64,000 nt of DNA from Gammaproteobacteria bacterium UBA2675 (GTDB lineage Bacteria; Pseudomonadota; Gammaproteobacteria; Pseudomonadales; Pseudohongiellaceae). Below, one piece after another: positions 36,511-45,450 of this stretch. The notes beneath the pieces are model-generated. The model saw only the letters and a list, made by a program, of their open reading frames with translations. It searched no databases and was not told where the DNA came from. Numbering within the stretch: the stretch's first letter is position 1; each line of letters opens with the position of its first letter. A program made the position numbers and the translations under genes. The DNA is taken from positions 1 to 64,000 of the forward strand of contig DEMH01000001.1 in the NCBI GenBank assembly GCA_002354805.1, given 5' to 3'.

Positions 36511-38784
36511 ATGCTAAAAATAAAGACTCTTCTGATACCGGTAGCTCTGACGCTGTTTGCGCTGCTGTCTGCCTGCTCCCAGGATAATGCCCCGCCGCCC
36601 CAGGCATCGTCGACAGACATGACTTCGGAGATGCAGCGGCTGCAGGCCCGGGCCGAGCGCGTTGAAATCATTCGCGATGACTTTGGTGTTGCTCACATCT
36701 ACGGGGAAACCGATGCCGATGTGGTGTTTGGTTTTCTGTATGCCCAGGCCGAAGATGATTTCCCCCGGATTGAACGCAACTATACCTGGGCCATCGGCCG
36801 GCTGGCGGAGGTGGAAGGAGAGTCAGCGCTTTACAGCGACCTGCGCGCACAACTCTATATGAGCGAAGCCGAGGCACGGACCGCTTACGCGGAAGCGCCA
36901 GAGTGGTTGCAGGAACTTAGTGAGGCGTTTGCTGATGGTCTGAACTATTATCTGGCCAGCAATCCAGAGGTTGAACCTCTGTTACTGACCCGCTTTGAGC
37001 CATGGATGCCTTTCTATTTCTTCGAAGGCTCGATCGGTGGCGACATAGAGCAGATCCCGCTGGCAGGTATTGAGGCATTCTACTCATCGGCTGAGGAGCG
37101 CGTCAGCCAGCTGCCGACGACCACAGCACAGCTCGGCGATGATATGCGCGAGCTGTCACCAGTGCCCGCCGTCCCGCTGGCGCGCAGCATCTTTCAGGAG
37201 CCAGCCGGTTCCAATGGTATTGCTGTTACCGGCGATAAAAGTGCCAGTGGCAACGCGCTGCTGCTGATCAACCCGCACACCAGTTTTTTCTTCCGGGGTG
37301 AATACCACCTGGTCAGTGAAGAGGGTCTGAATGCCTACGGGGCCTCGACCTGGGGACAGTTCTTTATCTATCAGGGGTTTAATGAAACCACCGGCTGGAT
37401 GCATACCAGCACCAGTGCCGACTTTATGGACGAGTTTGTCCATCAGGTCGTCAATGACAATGGCCAGTTAATGTATCGCTACGGCGACGAACTGCGACCT
37501 CTGGAGGTATCAGAAGTAACGCTGCGTTATCGCAGTGGCGAGCAGATGGCAGAGCGTACTTTCCCGGTGTACCGCACCCATCAGGGACCCATCACTCACC
37601 TGCACGACAACCAGTGGACCAGTACCCGTATCAACTGGAATCCAGTCGAGGCGCTGCGTCAGTCCTATCTGCGCATGAAAACAGATGATCTGGGAGAGTT
37701 CCTGGACATGATGGACATACGCACCAACTCCTCCAACAACACCGTGTTTGCCGACGCGGATGGCAACATCGCCTACTTCCATGGCAATTTCATGCCACGC
37801 CGTGATCCGCAGTTCGACTATGGTCAGCCGGTCGACGGCAGCAATCCGGCGACAGACTGGCAGGGCATGCATGAGGTAGACGAAACCGTAACGGTCATAA
37901 ACCCTGACAGCGACTGGATTCAGAACACCAACTCCACACCATTTACTGCAGCCGGTCCGGACAGCCCCGTTCGTGAAAACTACCCAGCCTATATGGCACC
38001 GGATGCCGAAAATTTTCGAGGGGTACATGCTGCCGCGCTGTTGTCGCAGACACCGCCCCTTACACTGGAGTCATTAATTGATCTTGCCTACGACCCCACC
38101 ATCATCGGCTTTAGCCTGCTGATTGATGGTCTGGTCTCGGCCTGGGACGATCAATCAGAGGAATGGCCCGCGCTGGCGCCCGCCATAGAAACACTTCGCG
38201 GCTGGGATCTGAATGTCAGCACCGGATCCGTTGCGATGACACTGGCGCACTTCTACGGCATGAATGCCGCGCAGGCTATCGATACGCCCGCCGGCCTGAG
38301 CCAGATGGAACAGATCAACTGGCTGGGGACCGGCAGTGAAGCTGAAGAACGTCTGCAGGTTTTCGCCGATACTCTGACACAACTGGAAAACAGTTTTGGC
38401 GACTGGCAGACGCCCTGGGGCGAGGTCAATCGTTACCAGCGCATCAGCGGTGCCATTGATCATCCCTACAGTGACGACGCTCCCAGCCTGCCAGTAGGTA
38501 TGGCCTCATCGCGCTGGGGAGCACTGGCGTCATTTGGAGCCCGGGCGTTTCCCGGCACTGAACGCATTTACGGTACGGCCGGCAACAGCTTCATCGCCGT
38601 TGTTGAGTTTGGCGACCGGGTGCGCGCCAAATCCCTGTTGGCGGGCGGACAAAGCAATGACCCGAACTCCCCGCACTTCGACGATCAGGCACAGCGCTAC
38701 GTAGACCGAGAGTTCAAGGATGTTGCTTTCTACCGTGAAGATGTGGAGCAACGCGCCCAGCGTAGCTACTCACCGGGCGAGTAA
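36511..38784 (+). CDS. Penicillin acylase family (Ntn) amidohydrolase, lipoprotein
   Basis: A 757-aa N-terminal-nucleophile hydrolase that should self-cleave to expose the catalytic Ser in EPAGSNGIAV (Ser234). A lipoprotein signal ends LLSAC at the N-terminus. The family cleaves amides such as N-acyl amino acids, N-acyl homoserine lactones or beta-lactam side chains; the closest role here is unknown. The residues after the nucleophile read SNG rather than the common SN-x-W. The GGAG site precedes ATG 36511. Likely co-transcribed with the APC permease. Confidence 0.85.
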   Translation: MLKIKTLLIPVALTLFALLSACSQDNAPPPQASSTDMTSEMQRLQARAERVEIIRDDFGVAHIYGETDADVVFGFLYAQAEDDFPRIERNYTWAIGRLAEVEGESALYSDLRAQLYMSEAEARTAYAEAPEWLQELSEAFADGLNYYLASNPEVEPLLLTRFEPWMPFYFFEGSIGGDIEQIPLAGIEAFYSSAEERVSQLPTTTAQLGDDMRELSPVPAVPLARSIFQEPAGSNGIAVTGDKSASGNALLLINPHTSFFFRGEYHLVSEEGLNAYGASTWGQFFIYQGFNETTGWMHTSTSADFMDEFVHQVVNDNGQLMYRYGDELRPLEVSEVTLRYRSGEQMAERTFPVYRTHQGPITHLHDNQWTSTRINWNPVEALRQSYLRMKTDDLGEFLDMMDIRTNSSNNTVFADADGNIAYFHGNFMPRRDPQFDYGQPVDGSNPATDWQGMHEVDETVTVINPDSDWIQNTNSTPFTAAGPDSPVRENYPAYMAPDAENFRGVHAAALLSQTPPLTLESLIDLAYDPTIIGFSLLIDGLVSAWDDQSEEWPALAPAIETLRGWDLNVSTGSVAMTLAHFYGMNAAQAIDTPAGLSQMEQINWLGTGSEAEERLQVFADTLTQLENSFGDWQTPWGEVNRYQRISGAIDHPYSDDAPSLPVGMASSRWGALASFGARAFPGTERIYGTAGNSFIAVVEFGDRVRAKSLLAGGQSNDPNSPHFDDQAQRYVDREFKDVAFYREDVEQRAQRSYSPGE

Positions 38785-38830
38785 TACATCACATTGGCTG
38801 CTTGACTTGATTGATGCAAAAGTCTGCCAG

Positions 38831-38858
38831 CAACCCGGCGGTCATACCGCCTGGGTTG
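38831..38858. terminator. GC-rich hairpin between convergent genes
   Basis: CAACCCGGCGGT and ACCGCCTGGGTTG pair over 12 bases with one bulge and a 3-base loop. It overlaps the stop of the hydrolase gene. A weak TTTT follows on the minus strand. A convergent terminator is plausible. Confidence 0.35.
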
Positions 38859-40545
38859 CCTGGCCTGCCACAATATACCAGCCAACAAACATCGTGTTGA
38901 TCAGAGCGCCGGGGACGTAGCTGCCAGTGTGCCGCCAGGCACAGGTAGAGATGGTCGATATGATGACCAGCAATGGCACAAACTGGATCATGACGATGGT
39001 ATTTAATGGTTCAGCCGGCGTAAGCAGCAGTCCACGCGTAAACAGGCTGATGTACTGAGCCAACAGAAAAATCGCAAAACCGCCTGCCAGCACCATGGCA
39101 TTGCTCAGGTACTGCTGGCGAACCGTATCACTGGAGACCGAAAGACCGCCGTGCAGGGCCCTGCCGAGCAGCAGGAAGAACACCAGCAGCGGCGGCAGGT
39201 AAATCAGCATGTTCTGGAACTGATCCAGACTCAACAGCTTAAGCCCGACAAACCAGAACCGGAAATCGATCAGGAAGAAATAGTCCGCGAGCAGTAGCGC
39301 CAAATATCCCACTCCCACGACCGCCAATGCAAATCTTGCCGCAGCAAACCAGGACACTGATTTAAAGCTGACCGCTTCCGCTTTGATCACCAGCCCAAGG
39401 GCGGTCGCCAGCAGCCCATTGAGTACAGCCCAGATAATGATCTGGTTGGTGATACTCTGGGGAAACCAGGAAGATGCTGGCAGCATTGAGGCAGCCATTG
39501 AGAATACCGGGTAGAACACAGCAACCGGGATAAATATGCTAAGGGCTGCCAATAACCACCACTTCCCATTGCGCTGGGTCCAGGCCATATTGATGGGGGC
39601 ACCACTCAAACCCGCAAAAGCCGGGAATTGGATGAACTGCTTGATCGCCCCGCACAGCAGCACCACAAAACCAACAAATGCCAGTAAAGTGCCTATTTCC
39701 TTAAAGAACCAGATCTGTCCGGTCACACCCGCAGTCTGGGCGCCCGACAAGGTCAGCGCAAACCAGTCCACCGTATGCCCAATGGAAGCATGTGACAGAT
39801 GATTGCCAGGATGCGTGACTGGCGGATTGTGCAGGACCCGCGCGGTGCCTGCCGGTACGCTGCCATACACGCGTCCTTCCTGAATGGTGTCATCTACGCC
39901 AAACATGGCCTGCAGTTTTTCACTGTCTGCCACATCACTGCCGCGCGGCACCTCCCACATCAGCGGCGCAAACTCATCAAACTGTGCAAAAACCACTGAG
40001 ACATTGCGAGGCCACTCTGGAGTGCCAGGCAATGCACGCCCGCTGCCAGTACTGGAGCCCTGCAACACCATGGAGCGGTAGGCATCCGGCATGGCAGCCG
40101 CCGCCGCGAGCACTGTCCAGCCACCCATTGAGTGCCCTTCCAGTCCGATATTATCCGGATCAACAATATCCAGTGAACGCAGATAACGCAGAGCGGCCGG
40201 CCCGCCAAAACCATTGGAGAATGCCGGTGCATCCGAGTATCCGTGGCCACTCTGATCCAGAGCCAGTACGACATAGCCACGGCGCGCCAGCTCAATGGCG
40301 AAACCGGACTGCACTTCACGCGAGTTGATATAACCATGAACAGCCAGAACACCAGGTGCCGGACTTTCTGCTGAAGCGTTAGCCGGGATATACAACAGGG
40401 CACTAAGTGTCTGGCCATTGTCTCCGGTGAACCTGATATCCTCGATACGTGTCCCACCGGATGTCTGCACCCAATGGGCCAAGAGTGATCCGACCAATAC
40501 CAGAACACACCCTGCGATCAGCGTGCGAGCTGCTGACTGTTTCAT
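38842..40545 (-). CDS. Alpha/beta hydrolase fused to a multi-helix membrane domain
   Basis: A 567-aa protein. An N-terminal helix (about 8-25) is followed by an alpha/beta hydrolase domain (about 35-260) with HGYINS, GHSMGG (Ser139) and a candidate catalytic His in NHLSHAS. From about 285 to the end there are roughly seven hydrophobic helices. The catalytic domain therefore probably faces the periplasm, tethered to a membrane module I do not recognise. Its start overlaps the diguanylate cyclase stop by 4 bases (ATGA). Substrate unknown. Confidence 0.8.
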   Translation of the reverse strand: MKQSAARTLIAGCVLVLVGSLLAHWVQTSGGTRIEDIRFTGDNGQTLSALLYIPANASAESPAPGVLAVHGYINSREVQSGFAIELARRGYVVLALDQSGHGYSDAPAFSNGFGGPAALRYLRSLDIVDPDNIGLEGHSMGGWTVLAAAAAMPDAYRSMVLQGSSTGSGRALPGTPEWPRNVSVVFAQFDEFAPLMWEVPRGSDVADSEKLQAMFGVDDTIQEGRVYGSVPAGTARVLHNPPVTHPGNHLSHASIGHTVDWFALTLSGAQTAGVTGQIWFFKEIGTLLAFVGFVVLLCGAIKQFIQFPAFAGLSGAPINMAWTQRNGKWWLLAALSIFIPVAVFYPVFSMAASMLPASSWFPQSITNQIIIWAVLNGLLATALGLVIKAEAVSFKSVSWFAAARFALAVVGVGYLALLLADYFFLIDFRFWFVGLKLLSLDQFQNMLIYLPPLLVFFLLLGRALHGGLSVSSDTVRQQYLSNAMVLAGGFAIFLLAQYISLFTRGLLLTPAEPLNTIVMIQFVPLLVIISTISTCAWRHTGSYVPGALINTMFVGWYIVAGQATQAV

Positions 40546-41732
40546 CTTTGACTCTCCGTTTTCAAGTGGCTAAGGCTTGTCTGGGGTTTTGCTTTCTGAC
40601 GGGCCTTGTCGCTGTACATACGCGAATCGGCTGCCCCCAGCAACGCATCCGCACCCGTACCATCGACAGGACAGACTGCTGCCCCGATACTGACAACCAC
40701 GTAGAACGTGCCACCCGGCACACGCAGCTCACTATTCAGCTTTTCTCGTAGTCGCTCGATTAACTGGTTCAGCGACTCGCGCGATTCCAGCTGCCTGGCA
40801 ATGACCAGAAACTCGTCACCGCCGTAGCGGCCTGCAAAGTCAGACGTCCGCACGGCATCGCGGAGCCTGCCAGTAAACTCCACCAGCAGTGAGTCGCCAG
40901 AACTGTGACCATAGCGGTCATTAACCATTTTGAAATCATTGACGTCTATCAGAATGGCGGCGAACTGTTCGCCACTGCGGTGCACTTCCAGCAGCGTCTG
41001 ATTGAGTTTTTCGTCAATGCACCGCCGGTTTGGCAAACCTGTCAGCGCATCCTCACGTGCCAGTTGCATGACCTGCTGACGGGAGCGGAAGTAGCATGCA
41101 ATACTCAGACCGAATATCCACGCCACATGGAAATTGGCACCTGCAAAGACATACCACTGCGTGGCAGTAGACTCAGGCCCCGTCATCACACTTTCATTAC
41201 CCGTCACAGCCAGCATTAATCGCCAGCCAATCGTGATGCTCATGCACACACCCGCAAAGGCTGCCATTGAGTTGGCGGCCATTTCCTGACGGTCGCTGGT
41301 ATGCCAAATAAATGCGATCGCTGATATCAATTGAAATGCCAGCGTGAAGCCGTCATGAAACATATAGCGCAAACCCGGATCGAGCCTGAAAAACCAGGAG
41401 CCGGCAACAAAAATGGGGATCAATAACATCAGGTAGCGCCAGCGCCCGGGCGAGCCCAGGTTGCGGAAACGCAGCGTACCTTCCATAACCAGCAGATTGG
41501 CAGTCAGACTGGCAGTATTGCTGGTGAAGGGCCCCCAGCCATCCGACCAGCCGAGCAGGGCATTGAGCAATGTGAAGATGGCAGATGTGGTGTTGAGCAA
41601 GGTACCCAGCATCCAGAACACGACGCCCGGCATATCGCGATTGATACGCCAGATCAGGAACATAACAAAGAACGAGGTTATGCCCAACGCCAGAAACATC
41701 AGCGCCAGTGTCGCAAGGTCAAGCTGGATCAT
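40542..41732 (-). CDS. Membrane-bound diguanylate cyclase (GGDEF)
   Basis: A 396-aa protein making cyclic-di-GMP. Six or seven N-terminal helices (about 5-205) form an unknown sensor module; the GGDEF domain (about 225-385) has intact GGDEF and an RTSD inhibitory-site motif exactly five residues before it, so product feedback is expected. No EAL domain. Its stop overlaps the start of the hydrolase-membrane gene, linking the signal and that enzyme in one transcript. Confidence 0.9.
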   Translation of the reverse strand: MIQLDLATLALMFLALGITSFFVMFLIWRINRDMPGVVFWMLGTLLNTTSAIFTLLNALLGWSDGWGPFTSNTASLTANLLVMEGTLRFRNLGSPGRWRYLMLLIPIFVAGSWFFRLDPGLRYMFHDGFTLAFQLISAIAFIWHTSDRQEMAANSMAAFAGVCMSITIGWRLMLAVTGNESVMTGPESTATQWYVFAGANFHVAWIFGLSIACYFRSRQQVMQLAREDALTGLPNRRCIDEKLNQTLLEVHRSGEQFAAILIDVNDFKMVNDRYGHSSGDSLLVEFTGRLRDAVRTSDFAGRYGGDEFLVIARQLESRESLNQLIERLREKLNSELRVPGGTFYVVVSIGAAVCPVDGTGADALLGAADSRMYSDKARQKAKPQTSLSHLKTESQR

Positions 41733-41968
41733 AGGAAGATGCCAATCTCCGCAAGGCAGTTGCCCGAACCCCGTCTGCAGGCGCTGCCAGTTTTATTGTT
41801 CTCAAGCTGTAATTTCGGGTACATCAACTGACCGGCAGCCTGATTATTGATTGATGTTAGCAGAATTGCACCGCATCAGACAGCTGGCGATACCATCGAT
41901 TACATTTATATTATGAGATCAATTCGCCACCAAAACGCCGTGACTTCGTGGACAATGTCAGTCGTTCT

Positions 41969-43219
41969 TCATTTTCCCAGTATTCCGGCTGCCGCCCGAC
42001 CAGCCCGCAATCCACTGGCCATAGAAGCGGTCAGCAAATAACCACCTGTCGGGGCATCCCAGTCCAGCATTTCACCGGCACAGAACAGGCCTGGATACTC
42101 GTTTAGCATGAGATCCTGGTTCAGCGCAGCGCCATGTACCCCGCCTGCTGTGCTGATCGCCTCATCAAGTGGGCGCATACCTTTGACCCTCAGACTCAGT
42201 TGCTTGGCTGCCAGCGCCATAGTGACAACATCCTGTTCTGCACTGCCAGTCACAAGTTCCCGCAACAACGCGGATTTCACACCATCCAGGCCGAGGCGTT
42301 TACGCAGATAGTTGCTGCGTGACATCTTGCCCTGTGGTTTATTCAACTTTTGGCGAATCTGCACCGTCGACAGATCAGGTAACAGATCCAGTGTCAGCGT
42401 GGAAACTCCGGATTTCGCCAGACTCTCCCTTATCGAAGCCGACAGGGCATAAATCAATCCGCCTTCCATACCATGCGTGGTCACCACAGCTTCGCCTCGC
42501 CTGCAGCTCGTTTTGGACCCGGCCACGCCGAGTGTCACAGTTTTTAGCGGCCTTCCTGCGAAGTGTTCACTAAACCACGGCGACCAGGAAATTTCCACGC
42601 CGCCATTGCTTGGCATGAAATCGGTCACCGGAACATTGTGGGCGGAAAGCACATCACGCCAGCGCCCGTCAGAACCAAGTCGCGACCAGCTGGCACCACC
42701 CAGGGCCAGCACGCATACGCGGGCGCGAATCTGCACCTGACCCGTCGACGTCTCAAAGTCATGAACCGTGCCATCAGCTGTTTGTCTCCAGCCGCACCAG
42801 CGGTGCCTGGTGCGAATTTCCACACCGGCACGCGCCAGTTGTCCCAGCCAGGCTCTAAGCAGTGGCGACGCCTTCATCTGGACGGGAAAGACGCGCCCGG
42901 AGCTGCCCACGAATGTGTCGATCCCCAGCTCTCGTGCCCACTCTGTCATTGACTGAGCATCAAAGTCCTCCAGCCACAGAGTGACATCGGCCGAACCAGT
43001 GAAACGAGAGATAAACTCTGCTTTGGGTTCGGCATGGGTAAGGTTCAGACCGCCAACGCCAGCCCGAAGCAGTTTGCGCCCCACTGCCGGCATGGCGTCG
43101 CACAGCACCACTGAGTAACCAGCTTCGATTAGCTGCTGGGCAGCCATCAGACCGGCAGGACCACCACCGACGACCAGAGCATCGGGCTTATTCTCAGGCA
43201 CGACTCTGTTTTCAGGCAC
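41969..43219 (-). CDS. NAD(P)/FAD-dependent oxidoreductase, TIGR03862/HI0933 type
   Basis: Flavoprotein of the HI0933-like family, about 416 aa. The dinucleotide-binding GGGPAGLMAAQ is at the N-terminus, followed by GRKLLRAGVGGLNLTHAE and C-terminal CAGEMLDWDAPTGGYLLTASM, all family landmarks. The start is uncertain: GTG 43219 overlaps the Pip stop by 8 bases, and GTG 43201 gives the more typical short N-terminus. Function of the family is unknown; it resembles BaiN-type reductases. Confidence 0.85.
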   Translation of the reverse strand: MPENRVVPENKPDALVVGGGPAGLMAAQQLIEAGYSVVLCDAMPAVGRKLLRAGVGGLNLTHAEPKAEFISRFTGSADVTLWLEDFDAQSMTEWARELGIDTFVGSSGRVFPVQMKASPLLRAWLGQLARAGVEIRTRHRWCGWRQTADGTVHDFETSTGQVQIRARVCVLALGGASWSRLGSDGRWRDVLSAHNVPVTDFMPSNGGVEISWSPWFSEHFAGRPLKTVTLGVAGSKTSCRRGEAVVTTHGMEGGLIYALSASIRESLAKSGVSTLTLDLLPDLSTVQIRQKLNKPQGKMSRSNYLRKRLGLDGVKSALLRELVTGSAEQDVVTMALAAKQLSLRVKGMRPLDEAISTAGGVHGAALNQDLMLNEYPGLFCAGEMLDWDAPTGGYLLTASMASGLRAGRAAAGILGK

Positions 43220-44165
43220 GCGCTGCGGCCCAGCGATCGGTGTAGTCAATCAATACACCGCTAATACCAGGCTCTGACAGGGCATGACCGGCGTCAGCAA
43301 CGATGTGCAATTCTGAGTTGGGCAGCGCCCGATGCAGATCCCAGGCATTCTCGACTGGACAGATAACATCGTAGCGGCCATGCACTATCACTGTGGGTAT
43401 ATGCTGGATACTGGCAGCATGATTCAGCAGATAATTATCTTCGGTAAAGAAGCCTCTATTGATGAAATAATGGCATTCAATGCGTGCAAAGGCCTCGGCA
43501 AAACTGTCCTGACCAAATTTGGCGGCAGCGCCAGCATCAGGCAACAGCCGCAGGGTTGAGCCTTCCCAGCTTGACCAGGCTCTGGCTGCCTCACGGCGAA
43601 CATTGGCATCGTCAGAGGTCAGACGCCGGTAATATGCCGTGACCATGTCATCGCGCTCATCCACCGGGATTGGTGCCTGATATTGCTCCCAAAGGTCGGG
43701 AAACAGCCGCGAGCACCCCTCCTGGTAAAACCACTCAATCTCTTTTTTGCGAAGCAGAAAAATGCCACGCAAGAACAGCTCCGTACAACGCTCCGCATGG
43801 GTAACGGCATAAGCCAGTGACAGGGTGGAGCCCCAGGAGCCGCCAAAAACTGCCCATTGATCGATTCCCAAATGGACCCGCAGACGCTCCATATCGGCAA
43901 CCAGGTCCCAGGTTGTATTCTCCCGAAGTTCAGCAAACGGCGTGCTGCGCCCACAGCCACGCTGATCAAAGAGTACCACTCGCCATTTCTCAGGGTTGAA
44001 ATAGCGTCGATAATCAGCGTTGATCCCGCCACCCGGACCTCCATGCAGAAACACCAAAGGCTTGCCTTCCGGGTTGCCGACCTGCTCGTAGTAAAGCGTG
44101 TGCAACGGCGACACGCGAAGCGTGCCAGTTTCATACGGCTCGATGGGCGGATAGAGTAGGTTCAT
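43212..44165 (-). CDS. pip: Proline iminopeptidase
   Basis: Removes N-terminal proline from peptides. The 317-aa alpha/beta hydrolase (S33) has HGGPGGG near 42-48, the nucleophile motif GGSWGSTLSL, the Asp in VHGRYD and the His in DAGHA. ATG 44165 has AAGG 10 bases upstream; ATG 44174 has almost no spacing and is less likely. A flavoprotein follows, overlapping or nearly so. Confidence 0.94.
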   Translation of the reverse strand: MNLLYPPIEPYETGTLRVSPLHTLYYEQVGNPEGKPLVFLHGGPGGGINADYRRYFNPEKWRVVLFDQRGCGRSTPFAELRENTTWDLVADMERLRVHLGIDQWAVFGGSWGSTLSLAYAVTHAERCTELFLRGIFLLRKKEIEWFYQEGCSRLFPDLWEQYQAPIPVDERDDMVTAYYRRLTSDDANVRREAARAWSSWEGSTLRLLPDAGAAAKFGQDSFAEAFARIECHYFINRGFFTEDNYLLNHAASIQHIPTVIVHGRYDVICPVENAWDLHRALPNSELHIVADAGHALSEPGISGVLIDYTDRWAAARA

Positions 44166-44294
44166 TGTCGGCATACCTTATCTGTAATTATGAGTATTCA
44201 GCGGCTTGCTGAGTATTGTATGCTACCATCACTTACACATGGACTGCTGCTGAACTGATCAGCGAATACGCAGTCAGCTCAAGCACGACGCGCG

Positions 44295-45443
44295 ATGCCA
44301 AAACAAAAAATAGCCTCATTGAGCCATTATATCGACCTGCTGCTGGATGCTGTCTGCCTGGTCGACGGTGACGGTTTTTTTGTTGATGTCAGCGCTGGCT
44401 GCGAACGCGTATTTGGTTATACGCGGGACGAATTGATCGGGCGTAACATTCGCGAGCTCATTCACCCGGATGACCTGCAGTCTACCATGGCGACCGCCGA
44501 GCGCGTTCGACAGGGGCATGCCGTTTCTTACTTCGAGAATCGCTACCTGCACAAAGACGGCAGCGTGGCACATATCATGTGGTCAGCCCGCTGGACGGAG
44601 CAGGAAAAACTGCGAGTTGCTGTCGCCCGTAACGTTACTCAGCGCAAGCATGCGGACGCAAAACAACATGCCATGTATGCAATATCCGAGGCAGTCCATG
44701 CTGCCGACAGTCTTGAGCAACTGACCGCAAACATCAGTCATGCGGTATCCAGTGTAATGCCCGGTTTGAAGCTGAGCATTGATACTCAGGGCGAAACCAC
44801 CGAACTGTATAGCCCGACAGTCGACTGCACCCATGCCGGACCTCTCGACGCCAACAACCAGGCCTTGTTCGAATTCATCAATACCCAGATAGCCATCGCT
44901 GTCGAACGCCACCAGTTACTTGAAAAACTGAAATACCTGGCACTTTATGACGACTTGACGGGCCTGCCCAATCGCAGCCTGTTCAATGACAGACTGGCAT
45001 CTGCCCTCAAACGCAAACAACGCAGCGGGGGGACATTGACGATCCTGTATATCGACCTGGACGGTTTCAAGGCAGTCAACGACACCTGGGGGCATGAAGC
45101 CGGTGATCGGGTCCTGAAGCAGGTGGCAGTCCGACTGCAGGACAGCGTTCGCAGCGTGGATACAGTCGCCCGCCTTGCCGGTGACGAGTTTGTGATCCTG
45201 CTGGAGGGCGACGGACCCGCGCATTCACCCTGGGTGGTTGCCGAAAAGATCGTCTGCAATGTCGAACAACCTATATACATTGCAGAAGCAGAACTGCGTG
45301 TGCTGCCCAGTATTGGACTGGCGAGTTACCCGACGGATGCACTGGATGCCACAGCCCTGTTGAGGCATGCTGATCATGCCATGTACAAGGCCAAGAAAAC
45401 ACGCGACCAGTATGTCCATCCGCCGGCCCCCGTCTGGAACTGA
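44295..45443 (+). CDS. PAS-GGDEF diguanylate cyclase
   Basis: A 382-aa soluble cyclic-di-GMP synthase. A PAS domain (about 12-120) is followed by a linker and a GGDEF domain (about 215-375). The catalytic motif reads AGDEF, a variant found in active cyclases, and the RSVD inhibitory-site motif is five residues before it. No transmembrane segment. Convergent with the EAL gene, 7 bases apart, giving synthesis and breakdown genes side by side. Confidence 0.88.
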   Translation: MPKQKIASLSHYIDLLLDAVCLVDGDGFFVDVSAGCERVFGYTRDELIGRNIRELIHPDDLQSTMATAERVRQGHAVSYFENRYLHKDGSVAHIMWSARWTEQEKLRVAVARNVTQRKHADAKQHAMYAISEAVHAADSLEQLTANISHAVSSVMPGLKLSIDTQGETTELYSPTVDCTHAGPLDANNQALFEFINTQIAIAVERHQLLEKLKYLALYDDLTGLPNRSLFNDRLASALKRKQRSGGTLTILYIDLDGFKAVNDTWGHEAGDRVLKQVAVRLQDSVRSVDTVARLAGDEFVILLEGDGPAHSPWVVAEKIVCNVEQPIYIAEAELRVLPSIGLASYPTDALDATALLRHADHAMYKAKKTRDQYVHPPAPVWN

Positions 45444-45450
45444 GTTTTTT

